This document shows positions 24,209 to 33,909 of a DNA stretch of 64,000 nucleotides, one piece after another. The notes beneath the pieces were generated by a model. That model had not been told where the DNA came from. It ran no database searches and saw only the letters and a list, made by a program, of their open reading frames with translations. This DNA comes from Onthomonas sp964456525 (lineage in GTDB: Bacteria; Bacillota; Clostridia; Oscillospirales; Oscillospiraceae): assembly GCA_964456525.1 (NCBI GenBank), contig CAYWAP010000004.1, positions 11,632-75,631 on the forward strand, written 5' to 3'. The stretch's first letter is position 1; each line of letters opens with the position of its first letter. The position numbers and the translations under genes were made by a program.

Positions 24209-24883
24209 ATGTTTCAGGGATTTTCTCAGGAAACCATCCAGTTCCTGTGGGGCATACGCTTTAACAATGAGCGCACCTGGTTCAACGCCCACAAACAGGA
24301 TTACCTTCAGCACCTGTATGAGCCGCTGAAGGAGCTGGCCGCCGATGTGCAGGAGCGCATGGCCGCCCGGTATCCGGACGCGCAGTTGAACATCAAGGTG
24401 ACCCGCATCTATCGGGACGCCCGCCGGCTTCATGGGCGGGGGCCTTACAAGGAGCAGCTGTGGTTTGTGCTGCGCGAACCGGTGGAACCCGAGACCCCCG
24501 CCCCAACCTTTTACTTTGAAATTTCACCGGACGGCTACGCCTATGGTCTGAGTTATTACTGCCCCAGACCCTCTTTCATGGAAAAATACCGCCACAAAAT
24601 TCTGCGGGAGCCGGAAAAACTGGAGAAATTGGCCCGCCGGCTCAAGGGCCGGCCGGACATCGTCCTGGAGGGAACGGAATATAAGCGCTCTAAGGGCGCC
24701 GTTTCCGACGCCCTCAAGCCCTGGTTTAACCGGAAATGGGTGGAGCTGAACGTGTGCCGCCCATTTGACGACCGCTATGACCGGCCCGAACTGGTGGATG
24801 ACATGGTGGATACGTTTTGCTTCCTGATGCCTTACTACCAGTATTTCATGGAGGTGGGGCTGGAGCACATCCCGGAGGCGTAA
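24209..24883 (+). CDS. DUF2461 family protein
   Basis: 224 residues with family features FNNERTWFNAHKQDY near the N-terminus, VTRIYRDARRLHGRGPYKEQL and a FYFEISPDGYAYGLSYY strand. Widespread family of unknown function. 27 bp behind the VanW gene with GGGAAGAG as ribosome site, so probably in the same transcript. Confidence 0.85.
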   Translation: MFQGFSQETIQFLWGIRFNNERTWFNAHKQDYLQHLYEPLKELAADVQERMAARYPDAQLNIKVTRIYRDARRLHGRGPYKEQLWFVLREPVEPETPAPTFYFEISPDGYAYGLSYYCPRPSFMEKYRHKILREPEKLEKLARRLKGRPDIVLEGTEYKRSKGAVSDALKPWFNRKWVELNVCRPFDDRYDRPELVDDMVDTFCFLMPYYQYFMEVGLEHIPEA

Positions 24884-24934
24884 CGCGCAGCACCGGCCAA
24901 CTCCGGCGCCCGCCAAACAGAGCCTAAATCACAC

Positions 24935-24969
24935 CCCGTGGGGATCGCCGGATCTCCACGGGCATTTTG
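24935..24969 (+). terminator. Probable terminator after DUF2461 gene
   Basis: CCCGTGGGGATC pairs with GATCTCCACGGG (one G-U), followed by CATTTTG, a short U run. Confidence 0.6.
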
Positions 24970-25128
24970 ATGGCGGGTAATCCGCACTGCCTGTATCACA
25001 GCTCGTCCGCGGTAGACTGCCGCTGCCGGATGGCAAGGGCGGCAGCCGTTCCTCCCGCTGCCGCCCCACTCAGTTTTCTGTTTTCCCCCTGCCTGCGCAG
25101 CGTTGACCCCCCTCCGATTTTGCGCACA

Positions 25129-25395
25129 CTAGGATTGGGCCAGCAGCCAGTTGAGCAGCATCAGCAGCCCCAACCCTGGCGCCCCCAGAATCCCGATGAC
25201 CAGTGCGTTATAGAGGTTCACGCCCAGATTTAACCCCAGCATCCCGCCAACCGGCGCCAGTAAGGCCAGGACACCGCCGCCAACAGCCGTTCTCAGCAAG
25301 ATACGCAGAACGGTTCCCACCATTTTACGCAGCAAAATCAGCGCCAGAAGCGCCCCTAAGACCGCGCCGGCGGTCATCAGCCACTCGGACCCCAT
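25129..25395 (-). CDS. BofA-family pro-sigma-K processing inhibitor-like protein
   Basis: 88 residues with two or three hydrophobic segments (LMTAGAVLGALLALILL; GGVLALLAPVGGMLGL), the BofA layout including the conserved N-x-x-N-A-L-x-x-G block (LYNALVIGILGAPGLG). In Bacillus BofA holds SpoIVFB inactive at the forespore membrane. ATG 25395 overlaps the upstream TGA (TGATG), giving translational coupling. Confidence 0.85.
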   Translation of the reverse strand: MGSEWLMTAGAVLGALLALILLRKMVGTVLRILLRTAVGGGVLALLAPVGGMLGLNLGVNLYNALVIGILGAPGLGLLMLLNWLLAQS

Positions 25396-25649
25396 CACTT
25401 TGCCTGTAGCTGCGTTTCCATCGCGCTGTCCAGAGCCTTCAACCGCCGCAGAAAGTAGGAATACCGGCTCTGATGGGCCTTCAGCTCGAACACTGCCGCC
25501 TCAATCAAGTCCGGGTCATCTGTGCTGTTGAACTGGATATAGGTCTGCTGGATCGCAGTCTGTGTGCGGTTTAGCTCCTCAATCAGCGCATAGCGCTCCT
25601 CTTCCGCCTCGTTTTCCTGCCGGCGGAACCATCTGATTGTCTCCGTCAC
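25395..25649 (-). CDS. DUF2508 (YaaL-like) protein
   Basis: 84 residues, highly charged and helical, from a GTG start with AAAGGAG. It matches the small YaaL/DUF2508 family that sits between recR and bofA in Firmicutes. Here recR and dnaX are not upstream, so the usual dnaX-recR-yaaL-bofA string is broken at this point. Function unknown. Confidence 0.8.
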   Translation of the reverse strand: MTETIRWFRRQENEAEEERYALIEELNRTQTAIQQTYIQFNSTDDPDLIEAAVFELKAHQSRYSYFLRRLKALDSAMETQLQAK

Positions 25650-25858
25650 GTTGTTCTCCTTTCACACCTGGCAAAGCTGTTCTGTGCGTATTCTATGATT
25701 CAGCATGCCCCGATATAACGGGTTTTAAACAATATTTTCCAAGGTATGATCCCTCTCCTCCCGGACATACTAGACTCAGACAGGAGCGGCGGCAGCCGCC
25801 GGGGCGCAAGCATGCACCCCATTTCACTGCGGCTGTACTGCTCGTCAGAACGGAAACC

Positions 25859-25936
25859 GGACCGCCGGCTTCCCTCTGCCGGCGGTCCTGCGCCCCTGTT
25901 TTATTGGGATAGGGCGGCGCTCTGGCGAGCGCCGCC
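25859..25936. other. Two strong GC hairpins in tandem
   Basis: Perfect 11-bp stem GGACCGCCGGC/GCCGGCGGTCC (25859-25888) and perfect 10-bp stem GGCGGCGCTC/GAGCGCCGCC (25913-25936) around TGGC. They lie between divergent genes and directly before a terminator. They could be part of an unannotated small RNA; no known RNA family recognised. Confidence 0.55.
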
Positions 25937-25950
25937 ACGGGAAACTGTCA

Positions 25951-25987
25951 AAAAGCCCGCTTTCCTCCACGGGAAGCGGGCTTTTGC
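25951..25987. terminator. Bidirectional terminator between divergent genes
   Basis: AAAAGCCCGCTT/AAGCGGGCTTTT around a short loop. No annotated gene ends here, since DUF2508 and folC diverge, so it must end an unannotated transcript or remain from a lost gene. Confidence 0.75.
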
Positions 25988-26007
25988 CGCCTTTGGGCGG
26001 GATTTGG

Positions 26008-26036
26008 TTGACAAACCTGCCTGCTGCGCCGATAAT
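26008..26036 (+). promoter_or_regulatory. folC promoter
   Basis: TTGACA (26008-26013), 17 bp, GATAAT (26031-26036). Confidence 0.8.
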
Positions 26037-26068
26037 AGAGACGATCTTTGTAAATAATGAGGTACACT

Positions 26069-27334
<1,266 letters not shown>

Positions 27335-27347
27335 GAACCCAAACGAG

Positions 27348-27380
27348 AAGCGGTCTGCCTTCGACGCAGACCGCTTTTTT
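27348..27380. terminator. Bidirectional terminator folC/CorC-like gene
   Basis: AAGCGGTCTGC/GCAGACCGCTT stem around CTTCGAC, followed by TTTTT, between convergent genes. Confidence 0.9.
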
Positions 27381-27409
27381 GATACAAATAGTATTTTATT
27401 GACAGTATA

Positions 27410-28681
27410 TTACTTTTCGGACTCCACTTTTTCCTCGTCTGCCTGCAAGATGCGCACTTGAATCTCCAGCACACGCATCCGGGAACTCGCGGTGACAGTG
27501 ACCTCCAGATTCTCATAAATGAACTGATCTCCCACACGGGGAATATGGCCCAGCTCATCCGTCACCCAGCCGGATATTGTGGCCGCCTCGCTCTCCTCAC
27601 GGATATTGGCCAGTTCAAACACGTCCGCCAAGTTGGCCGAGCAGGCAATCAGGTAGCTGCCGTCCTCCTGCTTTTTCACCTTTTCCACGATCTCATCGTG
27701 CTCATCCCAGATTTCACCAACCAGTTCCTCCAGAATATCTTCCAAGGTAATAATTCCCTCTGTACCGCCAAACTCATCTACCACAATCGCCATGTGGATT
27801 TTGGCCCGCTGCATTTTAGCCAGCACCTGGGCCGCAGGCTCGGAAAATGTGGTGTACAGCGCAGGTTTCACCAGGGGCAGCCAGCTTTCCTCTTCGGTCA
27901 GATCGGCGTTGTGAAAATCCTTTTCATGGATGATGCCCAGCATATGATCCCGGTTTTCATGGTACACGGGCAGCCGGGAGAAGTCATATTCCCGGAACAG
28001 ATCCCGAAGCTCCGAGACAGTCAATGTATCTTCCGCGGAAATCATATCCACCCGCGGGACAAAAATTTCGCCCACTTCCAGATCGCCAAACTCGATTGCG
28101 CTGCGGATCAGCTCGCCCTCTTCCGGCTCCAGTCCGCCCTCGTTTTCGGCCTCAGAGACCATGGTAATCAGCTCATCGCCTGTGATCCCGTCCTCATCAG
28201 AGGCCTTGAACAGCGATTGCAGCAGCTTACGCCACAGACCAAACAAGGCGTTCAGGGGCAGCAGAATGGTCAAAAGAACTCGGACCACCGGCGTCACCGC
28301 AATCGTCACCGCCTCTGCATGCTGTTTTGCCAGAGTTTTGGGCGTAACCTCTCCCAAAATCAGGATTAAAATGGTCATCACCACCAGACTGACCGTGGCG
28401 CCATACTGTGCGGACCAGGATGTAAACAATACCGTTCCCAGCGTAGAAGCGGCGATATTGACGATGTTGTTTCCGATCAATACGCCGGAAAGCAACTGGC
28501 CATAGTCCTCCGCGAGCTTTAAGGCTGCCTCCGCCCTCTGGTCCCCGTCCTGTGCCCGGTTTTTCAGCCGGATTTTGTTGACGGAGGAAAACGCGGTCTC
28601 CGTGGCGGAAAAGAAGGCTGAAAACGCAATCAGCACTCCGAGAACGACGATCAAGCCGATACTGTGACTATCAATGTCCAT
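27410..28681 (-). CDS. CNNM/CorC (HlyC)-family transporter with CBS domains
   Basis: 423 residues. The N-terminal DUF21 domain with four membrane segments starts SAFFSATETAFSSVNKIRLK. Two CBS domains follow (FVPRVDMISAEDTLTVSEL; MQRAKIHMAIVVDEFGGTEGIITLEDILEELVGEIWDE-type region), then a CorC_HlyC domain. Family members export Mg2+ or Co2+, or maintain divalent ions. ATG 28681 preferred over TTG 28702. Second gene of a unit with a long leader. Confidence 0.9.
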   Translation of the reverse strand: MDIDSHSIGLIVVLGVLIAFSAFFSATETAFSSVNKIRLKNRAQDGDQRAEAALKLAEDYGQLLSGVLIGNNIVNIAASTLGTVLFTSWSAQYGATVSLVVMTILILILGEVTPKTLAKQHAEAVTIAVTPVVRVLLTILLPLNALFGLWRKLLQSLFKASDEDGITGDELITMVSEAENEGGLEPEEGELIRSAIEFGDLEVGEIFVPRVDMISAEDTLTVSELRDLFREYDFSRLPVYHENRDHMLGIIHEKDFHNADLTEEESWLPLVKPALYTTFSEPAAQVLAKMQRAKIHMAIVVDEFGGTEGIITLEDILEELVGEIWDEHDEIVEKVKKQEDGSYLIACSANLADVFELANIREESEAATISGWVTDELGHIPRVGDQFIYENLEVTVTASSRMRVLEIQVRILQADEEKVESEK

Positions 28682-28719
28682 AATGGAAACTTCACACTCC
28701 AATTGTATTTATGTCGGAA

Positions 28720-29019
28720 TCAGGGAGATTCCGCTGTGCGGTTCATTTTCCCGTACTGCGCGTCCAACCAGTCCAAAATCTGTTGCCGGCCGGCTTCATC
28801 CAAGGGGAACGTAGCTTCATCCACAGCCTCGCTCTCCTCCAGACACCTCTCCCCGTACCACACGACGGCGGTCACGGTGCCTGTCATTTCGCCGTCCTCT
28901 CCTTTTTCCGGCGCGGGATCTACAAAAAAGCGCAGACCGCAATAGCTGCCGTAAAAATGATTGCCATTTTGCAGCGTATGGAGATTGGGCAGATAAAATT
29001 TTGGATCTTCATAAATCAT
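28720..29019 (-). CDS. Hypothetical protein, 99 aa
   Basis: Acidic soluble protein (MIYEDPKFYLPNLHTLQNGNHFYGSYCGLRFFV) that I do not recognise. GGAGGCGC precedes ATG 29019, and the CorC-like gene begins 38 bp downstream, so the two form an operon. No signal peptide or membrane segment. Context hints at a role in divalent-cation homeostasis, but this is only proximity. Confidence 0.75.
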   Translation of the reverse strand: MIYEDPKFYLPNLHTLQNGNHFYGSYCGLRFFVDPAPEKGEDGEMTGTVTAVVWYGERCLEESEAVDEATFPLDEAGRQQILDWLDAQYGKMNRTAESP

Positions 29020-29229
29020 AACGCGCCTCCGGGCACATAAGCCGCAAATCGTTCCCTGTCAAAAGCCCTCATTAGAACCCAGTGGATATACGGATTTGAC
29101 GGCTCAGCTTCAGTATGCCCCGCTTGTTGACCGGTGATGGAGAGATTGCAATCGCCCCTATGCTTCGAGCTATCCCGTCCGGACCGGACATAGCGCCGCA
29201 GACGGGCTCTTGATCTACCATCCCAGAAT
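29020..29229 (-). promoter_or_regulatory. 210-nt structured leader (riboswitch-like) of the CorC-type operon
   Basis: Untranslated RNA between the promoter at 29236-29263 and ATG 29019. It contains several complementary segments, for example CCCGTC/GACGGG enclosing CGG/CCG pairings near 29184-29216. No known riboswitch motif (M-box, yybP-ykoY, NiCo) could be matched by eye. Length and a transporter downstream make regulation plausible. Confidence 0.4.
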
Positions 29230-29235
29230 AGTATC

Positions 29236-29263
29236 AGTATAAACTACTTCAGGAAATTGTCAA
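29236..29263 (-). promoter_or_regulatory. Promoter of the 99-aa/CorC-type operon
   Basis: Minus strand TTGACA (29258-29263), 16 bp, TATACT (29236-29241). Confidence 0.75.
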
Positions 29264-29303
29264 GAACAACTCCGCAAAAAAGCCCTTTCACGACCCAAAT
29301 ATG

Positions 29304-29338
29304 GAAAAAATCCCTCCGGACAGTTGCCCGAAGGGATT
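29304..29338 (-). terminator. Terminator of the ribosomal protein-rpoA operon
   Basis: Minus strand AATCCCTTCGG/CCGGAGGGATT with a loop of about 8, followed by TTTTTTCC. It lies 160 bp beyond rplQ; the intervening bases show no gene. Confidence 0.85.
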
Positions 29339-29499
29339 GATTTCATTCGAGAATCCAGTGTGGTTATGGGGCGCTCCACCGCACATGCAACCATTGCGGT
29401 CACATGCCGTTTGTCCTATCCGCCCGGCGGACAGGGGGCCTTCCCCACTCCAGCGCCATTCCCGAAAGGGAACCTCTACAGGAATGGCCGAAGAATTCC

Positions 29500-29838
29500 T
29501 TACACCAGCTCCAGGTAAGCGATCTCTGCCGCATCGCCACGGCGGAAGCCGATGCGGACAATGCGGGTGTAGCCGCCGGTGCGCTCGGCATACTTGGGGC
29601 CGATCTGGTCAAACAGCTGCTTAGCCACGTCCTCCTTAGACAGGAACGCCAGAGCCTGACGGTAAGCCGCCAGGTCGTTCTGCTTTGCCAGGGAGATCAT
29701 CTTCTCTGCCAGCGGACGAACTTCCTTCGCCCGGGTGACAGTGGTCTTAATGCGGCCGTGCTCCAGCAGGTCTGTCGTCAGCTGCCGCAGCAGGGCTTTA
29801 CGCTGGTCAGAGCGCTTACCGAGTTTACGATAACCCAT
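29500..29838 (-). CDS. rplQ: 50S ribosomal protein L17
   Basis: 112 residues starting MGYRKLGKRSDQRKALLRQL, standard length. Binds 23S rRNA near the exit tunnel rim. Last gene of the alpha-type segment, after rpoA, ahead of the operon terminator. Confidence 0.98.
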   Translation of the reverse strand: MGYRKLGKRSDQRKALLRQLTTDLLEHGRIKTTVTRAKEVRPLAEKMISLAKQNDLAAYRQALAFLSKEDVAKQLFDQIGPKYAERTGGYTRIVRIGFRRGDAAEIAYLELV

Positions 29839-29918
29839 TTACATTCACTCCTTCAAACAGTCCGGGATACGGACTGCATATCTCTTGTTGCAGGGCAAAA
29901 GGCCCAAAGCGTTCGATG

Positions 29919-30869
29919 TTAGTTGTTCTCTTCCTTTGCCAGCGCCAGACCCATCGCGGAGAGCTTATTGATGACCTCTTCCAGGCTCTTCCGGCCCAGA
30001 TTACGGACTTTCATCATCTCATCCTCAGTCTTGGAAATCAGATCTGCGACGGTGTTGATGTTGGCGCGCTTCAGGCAGTTGAAGGAACGAACGGACAGAT
30101 CCAACTCTTCGATGGTCATGTCCAGAACCTTATCGCGGGTCGCCTCGGGCTTGTCAACGACGGTGGAACGGGTGCCCACGGTGTCGGACAAGTCGGTGAA
30201 CAGCATAAAGTGATCACACAGGATCTTGGCGCTCAGCGAGACGGCATCGCGTGCGGTAATCGTGCCATCGGTCCACACTTCCAGGGTCAGCTTATCATAG
30301 TCGGTCATATTGCCAACACGGGTGTTTTCCACCGTGTAGTTGACCTTCATAACCGGGCTATAGATCGAGTCCACCGGGAGAACGCCAATAATCGTCTGGG
30401 CAGACTTATTCCGTTCCGCGGGGACATAGCCGCGTCCATGGCTCAGCGTCAGCTCCATGTTCAGGCTGGCATCCGCCCCCAGGGTGGCAATGTGAAGATC
30501 GGGATTCAGGATCTCCACTTCCCCGTCCGACTTGATGTCGCCAGCGGTGACTTCGCCTTCGCCGCTGGCCTGAATATACACACGCTTGGTGCCTGTGCAG
30601 TGCAGCTTCGCGATAATCTTCTTAACATTCAGAACAATCTGTGTCACGTCTTCCTTGATGCCGGGGATGGTGCAGAATTCATGCTGCACACCGGCGATCT
30701 TGATGGTGGTGACGGCAGTTCCCGGCAGGGAGCTGAGCAGAATCCGGCGCAGGGCATTTCCCAACGTCGTGCCATAGCCCCGCTCAAGGGGCTCGACCAC
30801 ATACTTGCCGTAGGAACTCTCTCCGGGGTTTTCGACACATTCGATGCGCGGCTTTTCGATTTCTACCAT
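29919..30869 (-). CDS. rpoA: RNA polymerase alpha subunit
   Basis: 316 residues. The N-terminal assembly domain (PLERGYGTTLGNALRRILLSSLPG) is followed by a linker and the C-terminal DNA- and activator-binding helices (VRSFNCLKRANINTVADLI; VRNLGRKSLEEVINKL). Dimerises to start assembly of RNA polymerase. Position between rpsD and rplQ is the usual one. Confidence 0.99.
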   Translation of the reverse strand: MVEIEKPRIECVENPGESSYGKYVVEPLERGYGTTLGNALRRILLSSLPGTAVTTIKIAGVQHEFCTIPGIKEDVTQIVLNVKKIIAKLHCTGTKRVYIQASGEGEVTAGDIKSDGEVEILNPDLHIATLGADASLNMELTLSHGRGYVPAERNKSAQTIIGVLPVDSIYSPVMKVNYTVENTRVGNMTDYDKLTLEVWTDGTITARDAVSLSAKILCDHFMLFTDLSDTVGTRSTVVDKPEATRDKVLDMTIEELDLSVRSFNCLKRANINTVADLISKTEDEMMKVRNLGRKSLEEVINKLSAMGLALAKEENN

Positions 30870-30939
30870 TAGTTTACCCTCCTCGTCTGCGGTATCAGAT
30901 CATACCTTGTTGACAGCTCATCAATATGAGGGACACCGA

Positions 30940-31545
30940 TTACTTGGAGTAGAGCTCCACGATCAGATGCTCTTCCACGGGGAAGTCAATATCGGCACGC
31001 TCAGGCAGACGGGCAATCGTAGCCTTCAGATCGTCCATGTGCTCACGGGTGATCCACGCAGGCAGAGTGACAGCAATGGCATCCTCGCCGACAAAACGCT
31101 TAAATGCGGCGGAGCTGCGGCTGCTGCTCTTGACCTCGACCGTATCACCGGCCTTAACCAGATAGGAAGCAATGTTCACGCGCTTACCGTTGACCAGGAA
31201 ATGGCCATGGGAGACCAGCTGACGGGCCTGACGGCGCGTCATAGCAAAGCCGGCACGGAACACAACGTTGTCCAGACGGCGCTCCAGGGTGGACAGCAAG
31301 GTCTCACCGGTGATGCCAGGGGCCTTAGCGGCCTTCTCATAATATTTGCGGAACTGCTTTTCCTGAATGCCATAGACAAACTTGACCTTCTGCTTCTCCG
31401 TGAGCTGCAGGCCGTACTCAGACTGCTTCCGGCGCATCTGGCCCTTGGGGTTGCGGTTGGTCGTCTTCTTGGCATATCCCATCACTGCGGGAGATACGCC
31501 CAGCGTCTTGCAGCGCTTGGCAATCGGCTGCATATTTCTTGCCAT
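30940..31545 (-). CDS. rpsD: 30S ribosomal protein S4 (C-minus form)
   Basis: 201 residues. The N-terminal zinc cysteines of the C+ form are absent (ARNMQPIAKRCKTLG has a single cysteine). The S4 domain follows from RRLDNVVFRAGFAMTRRQAR. Binds 16S rRNA early in assembly and may autoregulate the transcript. Confidence 0.98.
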   Translation of the reverse strand: MARNMQPIAKRCKTLGVSPAVMGYAKKTTNRNPKGQMRRKQSEYGLQLTEKQKVKFVYGIQEKQFRKYYEKAAKAPGITGETLLSTLERRLDNVVFRAGFAMTRRQARQLVSHGHFLVNGKRVNIASYLVKAGDTVEVKSSSRSSAAFKRFVGEDAIAVTLPAWITREHMDDLKATIARLPERADIDFPVEEHLIVELYSK

Positions 31546-31568
31546 AATAGTAATCCTCCTTTAATTGA

Positions 31569-31964
31569 TCAGACGCGTCTTCTCTTGGGAGGACGGCAGC
31601 CATTGTGGGGAACAGGAGTGACATCCTTAATCAGGGTGACCTCCAGACCGGCAGCCTGCAAAGCACGGATCGCGGCTTCACGGCCGGCGCCGGGGCCCTT
31701 CACGTACACTTCCACCGTCTTCAGACCAAATTCCATGGCAGCCTTAGCGGCGGTCTCAGCGGCAGTCTGAGCGGCATAGGGAGTGGACTTACGGGAGCCA
31801 CGGAAACCCATCTCACCAGAGGACGCCCAGGCCAGCGTATTGCCCTGTGTGTCGGTGATGGTAACCATGGTGTTGTTGAAAGAGGAGCGGATATGCACTG
31901 CGCCCTTTTCAACCTTCTTGCGGTCTTTGCGCTTACGCACGACCTTTTTCTTGTTAGCGGCCAT
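31569..31964 (-). CDS. rpsK: 30S ribosomal protein S11
   Basis: 131 residues; HIRSSFNNTMVTITDTQGN and the C-terminal DVTPVPHNGCRPPKRRRV are diagnostic. Platform protein of the small subunit, next to rpsM. Confidence 0.99.
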   Translation of the reverse strand: MAANKKKVVRKRKDRKKVEKGAVHIRSSFNNTMVTITDTQGNTLAWASSGEMGFRGSRKSTPYAAQTAAETAAKAAMEFGLKTVEVYVKGPGAGREAAIRALQAAGLEVTLIKDVTPVPHNGCRPPKRRRV

Positions 31965-31978
31965 TGTATATCCCTCCT

Positions 31979-32347
31979 TTACTTCTTCTTGTTAGCAATG
32001 GTCTTCTTGGGACCCTTACGGGTACGGGCATTGTTCTTGGAATTCTGTCCGCGAACGGGCAGCCCCTTGCGGTGACGGGTTCCACGATAAGAACCAATTT
32101 CAATGAGGCGCTTGATGTCCATAGCCACGTTACGGCGCAGATCACCTTCCACGGTGTAATTCTTGCCGATTTCCTCACGGAGCTTAGCCTCTTCCTCTTC
32201 GGTCAAATCGCGAACGCGGGTGTCCGGATTGACGCCGGTTGCAGCCAGGATCTTCTTGGAGCTGGTCAGGCCGATACCATAGATATAGGTCAGGCCGATC
32301 TCAATCCGCTTATCCTTGGGCAGGTCGATACCAGAAATACGTGCCAT
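31979..32347 (-). CDS. rpsM: 30S ribosomal protein S13
   Basis: 122 residues (MARISGIDLPKDKRIEIGLTY). Head protein that contacts P-site tRNA and bridges to the 50S through L5. The basic tail KKTIANKKK is intact. Confidence 0.99.
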   Translation of the reverse strand: MARISGIDLPKDKRIEIGLTYIYGIGLTSSKKILAATGVNPDTRVRDLTEEEEAKLREEIGKNYTVEGDLRRNVAMDIKRLIEIGSYRGTRHRKGLPVRGQNSKNNARTRKGPKKTIANKKK

Positions 32348-32363
32348 TGATCAATACACCTCC

Positions 32364-32477
32364 TTATCCTTGTCTCTGTTTGTGCTTGGGATTTTCGCAA
32401 ATCACCATGACGCGGCCCTTGCGCTTAATGACCTTGCATTTTTCGCAAATGGGCTTGACGGACGGTCTTACTTTCAT
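32364..32477 (-). CDS. rpmJ: 50S ribosomal protein L36
   Basis: 37 residues: MKVRPSVKPICEKCKVIKRK continuing to CENPKHKQRQG. The zinc ligands C-x2-C, C and H of the C+ form are all present. ATG 32477 follows AGGAGGTAAAACG. Short gene between infA and rpsM, the normal place. Confidence 0.96.
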   Translation of the reverse strand: MKVRPSVKPICEKCKVIKRKGRVMVICENPKHKQRQG

Positions 32478-32558
32478 CGTTTTACCTCCTGTTTTGCGGC
32501 GCGAAGTGTTCCCTTGTCCAGAGGGCGTTCTCCACGTTACCTGACAAGTGAGTTCAGG

Positions 32559-32777
32559 TTATTTGCTTCTCCAGGTAATCCGGCCGCGGGTCAGATCATA
32601 GGGGGACATCTGGACTGTCACCTTATCACCCGGGAGGATCCTGATATAGTTCATACGGAGTTTGCCGGAAATGTGGGCCAAAATGGTATGCCCTTTGCCA
32701 ATGTCAACCATAAAGGTGGTATTGGGCAGTGCCTCAACAACGACACCCTCCAGTTCAATCATATCTTCCTTGGACAC
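32559..32777 (-). CDS. infA: Translation initiation factor IF-1
   Basis: 72 residues from GTG 32777 (reads SKEDMIELEGVVVEALPN). The OB-fold and end YDLTRGRITWRSK are canonical. Occupies the A site during initiation. The longer open frame upstream overlaps the KOW gene and is rejected; the GTG has GGAGG 12 nt upstream. Confidence 0.97.
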   Translation of the reverse strand: MSKEDMIELEGVVVEALPNTTFMVDIGKGHTILAHISGKLRMNYIRILPGDKVTVQMSPYDLTRGRITWRSK

Positions 32778-32791
32778 GAGAGTGAGCCTCC

Positions 32792-33070
32792 TTAATTTGG
32801 GTTCTCTGATTCGCGGAAGGCGGCCAGCGCGCACCGAAGCTGTTTATCGGTGATCTGTTCGCCTCTCTGCAATCGAACGATTGCCGGATGTGCGCTGGTT
32901 CCTACGCCCTGCAAATGCTTCATGCTTTTGCGTTTTGGCGCGTCCAGCTTTCTCTCCTTGCCGTCGGCGATCAAGGCATACTTGCCGTCCGTTTTCAGGA
33001 CGCAAAACAGCTTGCCTGCATCGTGACCGGCCAGGGAAAGAACGATTTCATAGGGGTGGATAGCTTGCAT
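32792..33070 (-). CDS. KOW-domain RNA-binding protein
   Basis: 92 residues. The KOW motif region is GHDAGKLFCVLKTDGKYALIADGK, followed by a basic KRKSMKHL segment. This L14e-like small protein lies between map and infA in many Clostridia and is presumed ribosome-associated; its role is not established. It is 3 bp behind map, so cotranslated. Confidence 0.85.
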   Translation of the reverse strand: MQAIHPYEIVLSLAGHDAGKLFCVLKTDGKYALIADGKERKLDAPKRKSMKHLQGVGTSAHPAIVRLQRGEQITDKQLRCALAAFRESENPN

Positions 33071-33073
33071 ATG

Positions 33074-33907
33074 TCAATCTCCACACGTCGTGAGAATCTC
33101 AGGTTCTCCGTCCGTGATGAGAATGGCGTTTTCATAATGGGCAGCCAGCTTACCGTCAGCGGTTTTGATGACTTCCCAGCCGTCGGGCATCCTCTCGAAT
33201 TTAATTCGGGCGGAGCCGGCGTTGACCATTGGTTCCACACAAATGGTCTGATACTTTTTCAACCTGGGGTTCCCCTCCGGGTAGCGCTTGAGCACATAAT
33301 TGGGGATTTCCGGAGCCAGATGAACCTCGTTGCCGATGCCATGGCCCACGAATTCCCGCACCACGGAAAATCCGTTTGCCTCCACATAGGTCTGCACGCC
33401 CCGTCCAATTTCGGAAATCCGGGCGCCGGCTTTTGCATACCGGATCCCTTCCCAGAAGGATTGTTCGGTCACCGCGATGAGGCGTTTCGCCTCGTCGGAA
33501 ACCTGACCACAGGCAAAAGTGGCACAGCAGTCGCCATGGAAGCCGCCGTGGGGCGCACCCCGTTTATCCAGGGTGTAATTGCCCACACAGGCGCCTACGT
33601 CGATGGAGATAATATCTCCCTCCTCCAAACGGCGGTTGGAGGGGACGCCGTGGATGATCTCATCGTTGATGGACATACAGGCGCTGCCCCGAAAACCGTA
33701 CAGATGGTAGAAGTTGGGATAGCCTCCATGGCTTCTGATATACTTAAAAATGGCGGTATCAATCTCTTTGGTGGTGACGCCGGGCCGAACCATAGAACCG
33801 GCCAGCGCACGCGCCTCAGCAGAGAGGCGTCCAGCCTTACGCATCATTTCAATCCGATATTCATCGTCTTCGCTCTCAATGGGAGTCAGATGCACAACAG
33901 CTGCCAT
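33074..33907 (-). CDS. map: Methionine aminopeptidase, type I
   Basis: 277 residues. Metal ligands are visible in order: D in IISIDVG, D in GFHGDCCATFA, H in VGHGIGN, E in CVEPMVN and E in YENAILIT. Removes initiator methionine from nascent chains. The N-terminal 15 residues are slightly longer than usual. Stop lies 2 bp from the adk/map junction. Confidence 0.97.
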   Translation of the reverse strand: MAAVVHLTPIESEDDEYRIEMMRKAGRLSAEARALAGSMVRPGVTTKEIDTAIFKYIRSHGGYPNFYHLYGFRGSACMSINDEIIHGVPSNRRLEEGDIISIDVGACVGNYTLDKRGAPHGGFHGDCCATFACGQVSDEAKRLIAVTEQSFWEGIRYAKAGARISEIGRGVQTYVEANGFSVVREFVGHGIGNEVHLAPEIPNYVLKRYPEGNPRLKKYQTICVEPMVNAGSARIKFERMPDGWEVIKTADGKLAAHYENAILITDGEPEILTTCGD

Positions 33908-33909
33908 AA

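Noticed and set aside
25650..26040. SRP (4.5S) RNA gene next to DUF2508/bofA
   Set aside because: The expected GGAAGGAAGC-type S-domain motif is not present among the hairpins.
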